52,808 bases of DNA from Albibeggiatoa sp964388965 (GTDB lineage: Bacteria > Pseudomonadota > Gammaproteobacteria > Beggiatoales > Beggiatoaceae). The notes beneath the pieces are model-generated. The model did not search any database. It saw only the letters and a program-made list of their open reading frames with translations, and had not been told where the DNA came from. Position numbers and translations under genes: made by a program. Each line of letters starts with the position of its first letter. Within the stretch, counting starts at the first letter, position 1. The stretch lies in NCBI GenBank assembly GCA_964388965.1, contig CAYMCP010000010.1:1-52808 (forward strand), given 5' to 3'. Of this stretch, positions 35,494 through 44,641 are shown piece after piece.

Positions 35494-36691
35494 AAATGAA
35501 GTAAACAAAACCGAAACAACATTGCTTTTAATTGATGATACGCCAGATAATATCAAGATTTTAATGTATTTTTTAAATAATGCAGGTTATCGTGTTTTAG
35601 CAACTAAAGACGGTAAAAATGGTTTACAAAAAGCCGTACAAGCCCAACCTGATTTGATTTTACTTGATGTGATGATGCCAGAAATGGATGGATTTGAGGT
35701 ATGTCAGCGTCTAAAAGCAGATGCTAGAACGCGAGATATTCCCGTTATTTTTATTACTGCATTGGAAAGTAGTAAGGAAAAAGTTAAGGGTTTGTCAATA
35801 GGCGCGGTGGATTACATTACGAAGCCATTAAGTCAAGATGAAGTTTTGGCACGGGTTAATACGCATTTAAAAATTGATCGGTTAAACAAAGCGTTGCAAG
35901 CAGAGGTTACACAACGCAAACAAGCACAAGCTTCCTTATCTGAGTTAAATGACTGTCTGTTAGAACGTACCGAAACACTCATTAAACGCAGTGAAGAGTT
36001 GCAAAAACGTAATATGGAATTAGACGCATTTGCTCATACTGTTGCGCATGATTTGAAAAATCCATTAACTGGTATTATTGGCTTGAGTGAAGTTTTATGT
36101 TTAGATTTGAAAGAAGGTGATGTTGTGACGGAAAAAATATTAGGGCGAATTAATGTAATCCATCAATCAGGTAAGAATTTATTAAATATTATTCAGGGAT
36201 TATTGTTATTAGCGGGTGTATCACGTCAGCAAGAGGTCGCGTTTGAAACAGTGAATATGCACCAATTGGTTGCACAGGTGATTGAACATCGTTTGTCGTT
36301 TATGATTGAGCAAGAGCAGGTAAAAATTCATATTCACGGTGATTTGCCTGATGCTTGGGGGTATACGGCTTGGATAGAAGAAATTTGGGCAAATTATCTC
36401 ACTAATGCAATTAAATACGGTGGTCGACCGCCAAAAATTGAAATAGGGGCAGATAGGTTAGCAGATAATCAAATCCGTTTTTGGGTACGAGACAATGGTA
36501 ACGGTATGACTAAAGGGGAGCAAATACGCCTATTTACGCCTTTTACTCGTTTACATCAAAAACGTGTTGAAGGACATGGTTTAGGTTTATCTATCGTGAA
36601 ACAGATTGCTGAAAAATTAGGCGGTGAGTCTGGTGTAGAAAGTCAACTAGGCAAAGGTAGTTTATTCTATTTTACCTTGAAAACTGGATAA
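35483..36691 (+). CDS. Receiver-histidine kinase fusion
   Basis: 402 residues. The N-terminal receiver has Asp62 (LLDVMMPEMDG) and Lys114 (YITKPLS). A coiled-coil linker (about 122-180) is followed by a HisKA with His189 (VAHDLKNPLTGIIG) and a HATPase_c domain ending GHGLGLSIVKQIAE. I start at the ATG at 35483, nine bases after AAGGA and overlapping the end of the hybrid kinase gene. This layout lets the kinase be switched by phosphotransfer from its neighbour. No DNA-binding output is encoded nearby. Confidence 0.92.
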   Translation: MSDKNEVNKTETTLLLIDDTPDNIKILMYFLNNAGYRVLATKDGKNGLQKAVQAQPDLILLDVMMPEMDGFEVCQRLKADARTRDIPVIFITALESSKEKVKGLSIGAVDYITKPLSQDEVLARVNTHLKIDRLNKALQAEVTQRKQAQASLSELNDCLLERTETLIKRSEELQKRNMELDAFAHTVAHDLKNPLTGIIGLSEVLCLDLKEGDVVTEKILGRINVIHQSGKNLLNIIQGLLLLAGVSRQQEVAFETVNMHQLVAQVIEHRLSFMIEQEQVKIHIHGDLPDAWGYTAWIEEIWANYLTNAIKYGGRPPKIEIGADRLADNQIRFWVRDNGNGMTKGEQIRLFTPFTRLHQKRVEGHGLGLSIVKQIAEKLGGESGVESQLGKGSLFYFTLKTG

Positions 36692-37001
36692 TGCTGAAAA
36701 TTAGAAAATTTGCAAAAGAATTAAACTTATTTTACTTTCAAAATCAATATATTATTAAATTAGTAATTAGCTAAAACACTATATTTTCATTATCTGAACC
36801 CGGATAACGTACCAACGTCTACGGCTAAATTTGACGCATTGTGTAGAACGAAGAGAAAACTCAGATGATGACTAAATTAGCGTACAGAAACGTAAATTTT
36901 ATTTTACTAGACTAAATGTCACAATTTTTGAATGAATTTGCGTGGTATTTTGTATCTACGGTACGAAATAAACATTAAAAAAACACAAAGGAGAATCCTT
37001 A
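36692..37001. other. Spacer with no recognised gene
   Basis: A 310-base A+T-rich spacer between the kinase operon and the LEA14-like gene. It holds a degenerate fragment (GACGCATTGTGTAGAACGAAG, about 36825-36846) related to the palindromes at 16247-16288, and nothing else I can support. It ends in AAAGGAGAA, the ribosome binding site of the next gene. Confidence 0.5.
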
Positions 37002-37493
37002 ATGCGCCGTTACCTATTTTTATTTGCATTGCTATTTACGCTATCTGCCTGCAATGGTTTAAACACCAAACCGGTATCTTATCCGACTGTTAATTTAAGC
37101 GGTCTACAATTGTTGAGTTCTGGTTATTCACAACAAAATTACGAAGTACAACTAACTATTGATAATCCAAATCCTTTCCCGCTGCCACTGACAAAATTAG
37201 ATTATGAGCTGATACTTAACAATACCCCCTTTGCCAAAGGTGTTAGTGAAGAGGCGATAACTATCCCTGCCAACGCTAAGGAAACAATTGCTTTACAAGT
37301 AACCAGTAATTTTGCGTCGTTGTATGAACAAGCCTTGTCAATCGGCAGTAGTTTATTCGGCAGTAATGCTACTAAGCGTGAATTTAACTATGGTTTAAAA
37401 GGCAATTTATTTTTTTCCGAATGGCTACCACAAGCTCCTTACGATTATTCTGGCACAATTAATTTAGGTTTTGGTAGTTTGAAAGAAAAGTAA
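37002..37493 (+). CDS. LEA14-like (WHy-domain) lipoprotein
   Basis: 163 residues. Lipoprotein signal with lipobox LSAC at about residues 13-16, followed by a single LEA-type-2/WHy beta-sandwich: YEVQLTIDNPNPFPLPLTKLDYELILNNTPFAKG and the threonine/alanine-rich IPANAKETIALQVTSNF. Such proteins are linked to desiccation or stress tolerance, but a bacterial role is poorly defined. Strong AAAGGAG site. Confidence 0.85.
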   Translation: MRRYLFLFALLFTLSACNGLNTKPVSYPTVNLSGLQLLSSGYSQQNYEVQLTIDNPNPFPLPLTKLDYELILNNTPFAKGVSEEAITIPANAKETIALQVTSNFASLYEQALSIGSSLFGSNATKREFNYGLKGNLFFSEWLPQAPYDYSGTINLGFGSLKEK

Positions 37494-37581
37494 ACGTAAC
37501 TACATTGGGCACGTAATCTAAAAAAAGTTTATTTGGGAAATATGGTGAAAATCCCGTTAGCTGCCCAATGTGAGTTGAAAT

Positions 37582-37900
37582 CTAGCAGAAACGTTGCACA
37601 TTTTCACAGTCGTCAAACAATTCATCACGACTTAGTATCGGAATATTCTCTGCAATGCTCTGGGCTATTATCGGACGGTCAACAAGATGTTCGGGTGTCA
37701 TTTCCAGCATATCAACCGCATAGCTCCTGATATGAACAGTGTAAAGTTCTCTGAAAGACAGTCCGAGCTTCAGCTTGCCGATACTGACTTTTATCGCCAC
37801 CTCCCAAAGACTTGCCGTGCTGAATAGCCGTCTGTTTTCAAGATTTTCAATGTGTTGTCTTGCAGAACCGCTCTCATTCGGATTGCCGTTTATAGAATTA
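37582..37900 (-). pseudogene. Decayed PIN-domain (VapC-like) toxin gene
   Basis: On the minus strand a continuous frame reads SGSARQHIENLENRRLFSTA, SLWEVAIKVSIGKLKLG, then AQSIAENIPILSRDELFDD. This is a VapC-type PIN toxin. The N-terminus with the first catalytic Asp is missing (an in-frame TAG stands at about 37904), and the usual HHRDPFDR segment is collapsed to VDR. It therefore cannot be functional. No antitoxin gene is recognised. The 37494-38131 spacer otherwise holds the 46-nt repeats. Confidence 0.7.
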
Positions 37901-38002
37901 GACTAATATTCATTTATTTCGCTTTTTTGAACTTTCATTTTTTACTCCCAATTAAATTTGACCGTTATTCTATATTTTTTATCAGGAATTGCTCAATGTG
38001 AG

Positions 38003-38029
38003 GTTTAGTCTCTAAAATGAGCATTGCTG
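38003..38029 (-). repeat. 46-nt dispersed repeat, partial copy
   Basis: In reverse orientation it reads CAGCAATGCTCATTTTAG and continues into GACTAAAC, matching the first 27 bases of copy 1 with two mismatches (GC for TC, and AG for GG). Lies 31 bases before the full copy. Confidence 0.5.
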
Positions 38030-38060
38030 TTGTATCTGTTTTCATCAAACTTCCCCCTTG

Positions 38061-38106
38061 AAAATACCCATACCTCTTAGTTTAGTCTCTAAAATGAGAA
38101 TTGCTG
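38061..38106 (-). repeat. 46-nt dispersed repeat, copy 2
   Basis: Reverse complement of 16131-16176 over 46 bases with a single mismatch. It lies just downstream of the gene at 38132-38596, between it and the dead vapC. Confidence 0.65.
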
Positions 38107-38131
38107 CTAATAATAAACCTCAGTAATACAC

Positions 38132-38596
38132 TCACGTTGCTTGTAAAAAGCCTTGTAAAATAGTGTATTGTACGTTTGCCTCGTTATCATTTTCAGTTGT
38201 TTCACCGCTTGCAATCATCTCACAAGTGCGTGCCATGCGGATTTGCATCGCGGTATGCCAAGCAATATTATTTTCCTTAACTGTTTGTTCTTCCGCAGAA
38301 AGTGCAGTTGTTACCGCTGTTGCCACAAAATGTTTAGCCTGACTAAGCCAGTCAGCATTTTTGCCACAGTGAGTAAACGTGTTGGTACTGGCTGTTTTCG
38401 CAATCTTATAGCTATCAACCAGTTCTTCTGCACTAACATTGGTTTTTTTTACAATATTCAGCGCATTTTGTAAGCGCGTATCATCGAGTAATGACATCGC
38501 ACTATCGATAAATAGGGCTGCAACTTGACGCTGCTGCGGAATGGTTAAAGTGGATAGTACGGCTTTAAATTCTGAATCATTCGTAATAGTTGCCAC
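38132..38596 (-). CDS. 154-residue unknown helical protein
   Basis: A soluble, largely helical protein without signal or membrane segments. Notable stretches: SEFKAVLSTLTIPQQRQVAALFIDSAMSLL near the start and WHTAMQIRMARTCEMIASGE near the end; single cysteines at CGKNADW and TCEMI. I do not recognise the family. It is transcribed leftwards, alone, with a 677-base spacer upstream. Its coding frame is clean and its codon use is like its neighbours. Confidence 0.65.
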   Translation of the reverse strand: MATITNDSEFKAVLSTLTIPQQRQVAALFIDSAMSLLDDTRLQNALNIVKKTNVSAEELVDSYKIAKTASTNTFTHCGKNADWLSQAKHFVATAVTTALSAEEQTVKENNIAWHTAMQIRMARTCEMIASGETTENDNEANVQYTILQGFLQAT

Positions 38597-39273
38597 ATCA
38601 AGTACCTTTTTATGACAGATTATCCTATAAGATCATAGACCATACAGTGCATTAGGTACAATTATTTTTTGTGATTGACTTAGAAACGTTATTTGTATCT
38701 CATAGCAAGTGTGGATGTATAAACACAATATCATACATTTTAATTTGCGTTACAAGCATTCTGCTACTTAAAATAACGTGAGTTAATTAAATTTACTTGC
38801 ATAAATTTTTTATTACTCAAATGTTATGCTCAATTCCACACTACCGCTACCCGGCTTGATTTAAAAATTATTCAATCCATTCAAAAATAAATATTATTCT
38901 CATCTCTATTGTCTTTTAAAGCTAAATTATTTAACTAAGCAGCCTATTTTTCTCCTACTTTTTAACACAATCATGTTGTTTAAATAATAATTAATGCTAT
39001 AATTGTTCTTAGTTTTAGTAGTGTTCAATAATATCGCTTATAACAAAGCTAAGAGAATACATCTAATGAGCATGAATATAATGCTAAACTAAGTGTATAT
39101 TTGATCTATTAAGACAAGTATCATGATGAAAATGAATGGGGTATAACTGAAATTACGCGCTTATGCAGTGCGTTGTTTTGGCTGTTTGTAACTAATTTAG
39201 TTGCTTACTATTTTTCCTATTTTCCTTAATGGTAAATCATGTTAAATCAAAATTATTTAGGCAGGGGTCATAA
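38597..39273. other. Long A+T-rich divergent spacer
   Basis: 677 bases between the divergent genes at 38132 and 39274. I find no credible gene, tRNA or repeat family member here. The length suggests regulatory sequence for the large regulator gene downstream, or decayed DNA, but no specific site can be named. The regulator's ATG follows a weak AGGGG site (39261-39265). Confidence 0.5.
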
Positions 39274-41805
39274 ATGTCCGATAAACTTACGTTGAAATTA
39301 TTAGGTAAACCACAGATTTTACTTAACAACGAGCCTGTGATGATTTTTCACAAAGCACAAGCGTTGTTTTATTATCTTGCAGTCACAGGTCATGCGCATG
39401 AGCGTTCGGCTTTGCTTGAATTGCTATGGGGTAAAATTGAAGGCAGTGATGCTAAAAACAATTTGCGGGTTACATTAAGTCACTTGCGTAAACAAAATCT
39501 TGGTGATTTTCTCGCAATTAACCGTCATAGCGTCGCGTTTAACTACGGCTCCAACTACACTTTAGATGTTGAAGGCTTAAAAAATGCACTACGCGCAACA
39601 CCCAAAACCGCCGATTATCTTGAAAAAACACTGCAACTGTATCGTGGTCCATTCCTAGAAGGCTTCCAAGTACCAGAAGAAAAAGTTTTTGAGCAGTGGG
39701 TTAAACAAGAACGTCAACATGTACACAATCTCGTTGTACAAACATTGTACAATCTTGCACTACGTTACCAAGAACAGCGTAATTATAGTGCCAGCATCGA
39801 CGCAATCAATCGCTTGTTACGCTTAGAGCCTTACCATGAAGATGCGCAACAGATGATGATGGTGTTGTTTAACAAAACAGGACAACAAAGCGAAGCGATT
39901 GCACAATATAATCTTTATAGTCAACAGCTTAAAGAAAGACGCGAAGTTGTACCTTCGTTGCAAGAAATCCTAGAAAATCGCAACAAAACCTTACAAGCAC
40001 CGCGTATGCAGGAAGAATCGCAAGAAGAAATCGAAGCAAAATCTGTTGTTCGTCACTCCGAACGTCGCCAAGTAACCCTACTGTATTGTCACATTCAAGA
40101 TAAACAACCAGAACTTGATCCTGAAATTTGGTATACACATCGCCAAACGATTCAAGAATTTTTATCGAAACAAGTTAGTATGTTACGCGCAACACCCGTA
40201 CAACAAGATGATTACGGTTCATTACTCGTGTTCGGATGTCCACAGGAATATGAAGGTAGTAGCTTTTGGGCGATACAAGCAGGTTTAACCATTTTGCAAA
40301 ACTTTGCCCAAACTGAATTTGCCGAAACAATGCAGCTTTCTGTTGGCATACACACCGGTTTTGCAATCGTTAATATGGCTACTAGCGAAAGTAAAGTAGA
40401 AGTAGAAGTAATTGGTGCGCCGCGCGATATAGCACAACAACTTGCACGCCAAGCTACACCAGATGGCGTATACATCAGTCCTGAAACATACGATATTATT
40501 AAGGGCTATTTCCTAACTAAGAAAGCAGCAATTGGTAATGCGTATCAAGTGTTAGGTGAAACAGGTGTACAAAATCACCTCGAAGCATCTTGCGCCCTAG
40601 ACCGTAACGCTTTGACTCCATTAGTTAATCGTCAATTGGAATTAGAATCATTGTGGGTGAATTGGCAATCAGCACAAGATGATAAAATGGCGCGATTTGT
40701 ATTCATTCATGGCGAAATGGGCGTAGGTAAATCGCGTCTTGTCCACGCGCTTATGGAACGTATTACTAGCGAATATGATCGTAATAACAAACCTATCATG
40801 TTGAAAGCGCAATGCACAACTTTTTATCAAAATCAACCATTACGTCCGTTGATATTAATGCTACAAAATTTATGGGCGTGTTATTCTCAAGCTATCTTAA
40901 CGGGTAGTGTCGGTAAATTGGATTTATCTGAAGCTGAATCTGACGTTGAATCCGAGTCTGAAATTAACGAATCTGAAAATGCTGAAAATGCTGAAAATGC
41001 TGCTGAAAAAGTAACCTGTTTAAATTGGTTAATTCAGCAACTAAGTGGTGAGGAAATGGGGGAAATCCTCATTGACGAAGAAACTTTGCAAGAGCAAGAA
41101 GTTGTACAAGGTATTTTGACCTTATTGCAACATTTAGCGCAAACAAATCCGCTATTACTAGTCATCGAAGATTTACAATGGGCTGATAATGCGACAATTT
41201 CGTTATTAAGTCTACTACTGGAACAACAAGAATATGGTATGCAGTTGTTGACTCTCGTCACAGCACGTCCAGAGTTTAGACCTTCATGGCCACATTATTC
41301 GCATACCACTTCATTACAATTGGCGCGTTTGTCCAGTAAAGACACAGCAAGCCTTATGGATATGATCCTAAGAGGTGTAGAGGTAAGTGAGGAAACTCGG
41401 CAGAAATTGCTTGAGCACAGTGATGGTATACCATTGTTTGCAGAGGCTTTAGCAAAACGTACAACGCAAACTCAAGATTTCGACATGATGATGGCTAATT
41501 TATTTCCGCCAGTATTGTACAGCGCGTTAATGATGCCGTTAGATGAATTACGTGCTGCAAAGAAAGTTGCACAATTTGGCGCGGTATTGGGTCGTGAGTT
41601 CCGCTATGAAACGCTAGTGCGCTTGTGGGATAGTGATGAGAAATCATTACAAGCTGGATTAGAAAAACTAGTGAAAACCGGTATTGTCTATCCACGCGGA
41701 CAAATTCCTCAAGCAACTTACAAATTTAACTATAGCTTAATGCAACAAGCGGCTTACCATTCGTTGCTACAGAAATACTTAAAAAGTATTGAGATTGAAG
41801 AATAG
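39274..41805 (+). CDS. Winged-helix/BTAD/cyclase-like/ATPase regulator, apparently C-terminally truncated
   Basis: 843 residues in four parts. An OmpR-type winged helix (1-95) is followed by a BTAD helical domain (about 100-235, EEKVFEQWVKQERQHVHNLVVQTLYNLA), a class III cyclase-like domain (about 265-430) and a STAND/AAA ATPase module. The ATPase has Walker A GEMGVGKSR (480-488) and Walker B LLLVIED (627-633). The cyclase domain has His in place of the metal Asp (YCHIQ), so it is probably inactive. An acidic low-complexity insert (AENAENAENAA) lies near 565. Related regulators usually continue into a long TPR region; this one stops right after MQQAAYHSLLQKYL. Confidence 0.85.
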   Translation: MSDKLTLKLLGKPQILLNNEPVMIFHKAQALFYYLAVTGHAHERSALLELLWGKIEGSDAKNNLRVTLSHLRKQNLGDFLAINRHSVAFNYGSNYTLDVEGLKNALRATPKTADYLEKTLQLYRGPFLEGFQVPEEKVFEQWVKQERQHVHNLVVQTLYNLALRYQEQRNYSASIDAINRLLRLEPYHEDAQQMMMVLFNKTGQQSEAIAQYNLYSQQLKERREVVPSLQEILENRNKTLQAPRMQEESQEEIEAKSVVRHSERRQVTLLYCHIQDKQPELDPEIWYTHRQTIQEFLSKQVSMLRATPVQQDDYGSLLVFGCPQEYEGSSFWAIQAGLTILQNFAQTEFAETMQLSVGIHTGFAIVNMATSESKVEVEVIGAPRDIAQQLARQATPDGVYISPETYDIIKGYFLTKKAAIGNAYQVLGETGVQNHLEASCALDRNALTPLVNRQLELESLWVNWQSAQDDKMARFVFIHGEMGVGKSRLVHALMERITSEYDRNNKPIMLKAQCTTFYQNQPLRPLILMLQNLWACYSQAILTGSVGKLDLSEAESDVESESEINESENAENAENAAEKVTCLNWLIQQLSGEEMGEILIDEETLQEQEVVQGILTLLQHLAQTNPLLLVIEDLQWADNATISLLSLLLEQQEYGMQLLTLVTARPEFRPSWPHYSHTTSLQLARLSSKDTASLMDMILRGVEVSEETRQKLLEHSDGIPLFAEALAKRTTQTQDFDMMMANLFPPVLYSALMMPLDELRAAKKVAQFGAVLGREFRYETLVRLWDSDEKSLQAGLEKLVKTGIVYPRGQIPQATYKFNYSLMQQAAYHSLLQKYLKSIEIEE

Positions 41806-41830
41806 CCCACTGTTTTACCCAACATATCAA

Positions 41831-41884
41831 AGTCAACTAACTCGTCCTAAACGACGGTGCTTGTAAAAACAAGCATAGTTGACT
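41831..41884. repeat. Cruciform/three-way-junction element, possible IS200/IS605-type end
   Basis: An outer 9-bp stem AGTCAACTA/TAGTTGACT (41831-41839 with 41876-41884) encloses two hairpins: CGTC/GACG (41843-41856) and TGCTTGT/ACAAGCA with an AAAA loop (41858-41875). All stems are perfect. The shape and the CTCGTCCTAAACGACGG core recall structured ends of IS200/IS605 elements, but no transposase remains. It begins 26 bases after the stop of the truncated regulator. Confidence 0.5.
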
Positions 41885-41949
41885 AGTGGGGCGGTAACTA
41901 AACTACGCAATTTGTAATAAATCGTTAAGACTGACTGACAAATGCGTTT

Positions 41950-44508
41950 TTAGTTACTGCTTTCTTTAAGTTGATAAATTAAATCTAATGCCTGACGTGG
42001 AGTAAGATTTTCCGGGTGAATATCAGCTAACATATCCAGCACCGGATTAGACACGGGTTCATCTGATACAGTCAACGATAGATGTTCTTGTTGTGGCATA
42101 CCGAGCTGTTGTTTTTCTAGTAATTTCAAACGTTTTTTTGCTTGATCAACAATCTCTTTTGGTACACCCGCTAACAAGGCGACTTGTAAACCATAACTCT
42201 GATTAGCAGCACCTTCTTTCACCGTATGCAAAAAAATTAATTTATCTTGTTTTTCAATAGCTTCTAAATGTGCATTGGCTACACCTTGATGTAATTCTGG
42301 TAATCGAGTCAGCTCAAAATAATGGGTTGCAAATAGTGTATAACAATTGATTTTCTGTAACAAATATTCGCTACATGCCCACGCTAAAGATAAACCATCA
42401 AATGTACTGGTACCGCGTCCAATTTCATCCATCAAAACCAAGCTATTACGTGTTGCATTATGTAAAATATTTGCAGTTTCAGTCATTTCCACCATAAACG
42501 TCGAACGCCCACCTGCTAGATCATCACTCGCACCAATCCGAGTAAAAATGCCATCAATTGGACCTAAAATCGCTTGTTGTACAGGTACAAAACTACCAAT
42601 ATGTGCTAATAATACAATTAATGCAATTTGACGCATATAAACTGATTTTCCAGACATATTTGCGCCTGTAATTAATAACATACGTTTATCATTATGTAGA
42701 TTTAAATCATTAGGCATGAATGGAATATCTTGAATTGCCTCAACAACTGGGTGCCGACCTTCAACAATATGTATTATTTGCTCATGAGTAAACTGTGGTG
42801 GACTATATTTCAAAGTATCTGCACGTTCTGCTAACGTATTCAATACGTCCAATTCTGCCAACGCGGCACTACAAGTTTGTAACGGCTTTAAATAATCCAA
42901 TAATTTAATTAATAATTCTTCATATAAATGCTTTTCTAGCTGCAAAGCACGCTCATTAGCACTTAACACTTTATCTTCAAACAATTTTAATTCTTTAGTA
43001 ATGAATCGTTCTACCGATTTTAAAGTTTGTCGCCGAATGTAATCTGCTGGCACGCTGTCACTTTGTGTCCGACTGATTTCGATATAGTAGCCATGTACTT
43101 TGTTGTAGCCAACTTTTAAATTTTGTAGTCCTGTGCGAGCACGTTCTCGTGCTTCTAATTCATCAAGATAACCACTCGCATCATTACTTAAACGGCGTAA
43201 TTCATCTAATTCTTGACTATAACCTGTGGCGATCACGCCACCATCACGCGCTAAAAAAGGAGGTTCTGCGACAACGGCATAACACAATAAAGTATAAATT
43301 TCTGGAAATATACTTATTTTTTCGCCAATTTGTTGTAATAATTCTGCATTTAGTAGCGTTAATTCTTTTTTAATATCGGGTAATAAACCCAGTGCGGTGC
43401 GCAATTGAGTCAAATCTCGTGGACGCGCACTACGAATAGCAACCCTTGCTAAAATACGTTCAATATCGCCAATACTGCGTAACAATTTATACAAGCTGTA
43501 AATGTTATTTTGCTCTAATAATTTACCTATACTTTGATGTCGTGCAGTTAAAATCATCGTATCGCGTAATGGACGATGCAACCAACGACGCAATAAACGA
43601 CTACCCATTGGCGTTGCACATTGATCTAACACATTGACTAATGTATGTTGCTGTTTGCCTTGCAGACCGCTATCTAATTCTAAATTACGACGTGTCGCCA
43701 CATCCATCATTAAACTATCTTCACGCCGCTCCCAACTCAGTCCTTGCAAATGAGGTAAGGCAGTACGTTGAGTTTCTTTCGCATATTGTAATAAACAGCC
43801 CGCAGCGGTAATGGCAACAGTTAAGTGATCGCAACCAAAACCTGCCAAATCTTGTACACCAAATTGTTGAGTTAATAAGCGTTGTGCAGTTTGGATGTCG
43901 AAATACCAAGGCGGCTGTTTGCGGATCGGGAATTTTGGTAAATTATAACTATAGTCTTCGCTTACTAATAATTCAGCAGGTTGTAAGCGTACAAGTTCGC
44001 TATGTAACAGCGATTCGCTATTGATTTCGGTAACAGTAAAACGTCCGCTAGAAAGATTTAAAGTTGAAATACCAAATAATTTATTATCAACATGTATTGC
44101 CGCTAATACACTATCTTGACGTTCATCAAGTAATGCTTCATCAGTGAGTGTACCAGGGGTAATAATCCGCGAAATTTGGCGTTCTACAGGTCCCTTACTG
44201 GTGGTCGCAGGATCGCCGACTTGTTCGCAAATAACCGCAGAATAACCCTGTTTCACTAATTTGGCTAAATAAGGCTCAATTGCATGATGTGGCACACCCG
44301 CCATAGGAATGTCTAAACCTGCACTTTTACCGCGTTTCGTTACGGCAATGTCAAGGATTTTACCTGCACGTTCCGCATCCTCAAAAAATAATTCATAAAA
44401 ATCGCCCATGCGATAAAATAGCAACGTATCAGGATATTCTGCCTTAATTCGCAAATACTGTTGCATGACAGGCGTATGTTTAGAAATGTCTTGCTCGTAA
44501 GTTTTCAT
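41950..44508 (-). CDS. mutS: DNA mismatch repair protein MutS
   Basis: 852 residues, full length. The mismatch-probing Phe37-x-Glu39 lies in GDFYELF. Connector, lever and clamp domains follow, then the ATPase with Walker A TGANMSGKS and signature STFMVEMTETANIL, VLMDEIGRGTSTFDG and the ATHYFELT block. The C-terminal QALDLIYQLK tetramer helix is present. It recognises mispairs and recruits MutL. No MutL in the window. Confidence 0.98.
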   Translation of the reverse strand: MKTYEQDISKHTPVMQQYLRIKAEYPDTLLFYRMGDFYELFFEDAERAGKILDIAVTKRGKSAGLDIPMAGVPHHAIEPYLAKLVKQGYSAVICEQVGDPATTSKGPVERQISRIITPGTLTDEALLDERQDSVLAAIHVDNKLFGISTLNLSSGRFTVTEINSESLLHSELVRLQPAELLVSEDYSYNLPKFPIRKQPPWYFDIQTAQRLLTQQFGVQDLAGFGCDHLTVAITAAGCLLQYAKETQRTALPHLQGLSWERREDSLMMDVATRRNLELDSGLQGKQQHTLVNVLDQCATPMGSRLLRRWLHRPLRDTMILTARHQSIGKLLEQNNIYSLYKLLRSIGDIERILARVAIRSARPRDLTQLRTALGLLPDIKKELTLLNAELLQQIGEKISIFPEIYTLLCYAVVAEPPFLARDGGVIATGYSQELDELRRLSNDASGYLDELEARERARTGLQNLKVGYNKVHGYYIEISRTQSDSVPADYIRRQTLKSVERFITKELKLFEDKVLSANERALQLEKHLYEELLIKLLDYLKPLQTCSAALAELDVLNTLAERADTLKYSPPQFTHEQIIHIVEGRHPVVEAIQDIPFMPNDLNLHNDKRMLLITGANMSGKSVYMRQIALIVLLAHIGSFVPVQQAILGPIDGIFTRIGASDDLAGGRSTFMVEMTETANILHNATRNSLVLMDEIGRGTSTFDGLSLAWACSEYLLQKINCYTLFATHYFELTRLPELHQGVANAHLEAIEKQDKLIFLHTVKEGAANQSYGLQVALLAGVPKEIVDQAKKRLKLLEKQQLGMPQQEHLSLTVSDEPVSNPVLDMLADIHPENLTPRQALDLIYQLKESSN

Positions 44509-44641
44509 TGTCGCGTTTTTGATTAAAGTCTGTAGCTGACTAACTTATATGGTAATTGTTTACTGCATTTCATGCAAAATAGTTTGTTATAATTCTAGCC
44601 TCATATTCCACGAAAATCGCTTTATTTTTAAGACTAAATCC

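Noticed and set aside
44549..44641. N-terminal extension of cmoA
   Set aside because: The extra 31 residues are unlike CmoA proteins and the family N-terminus starts at the ATG at 44642.
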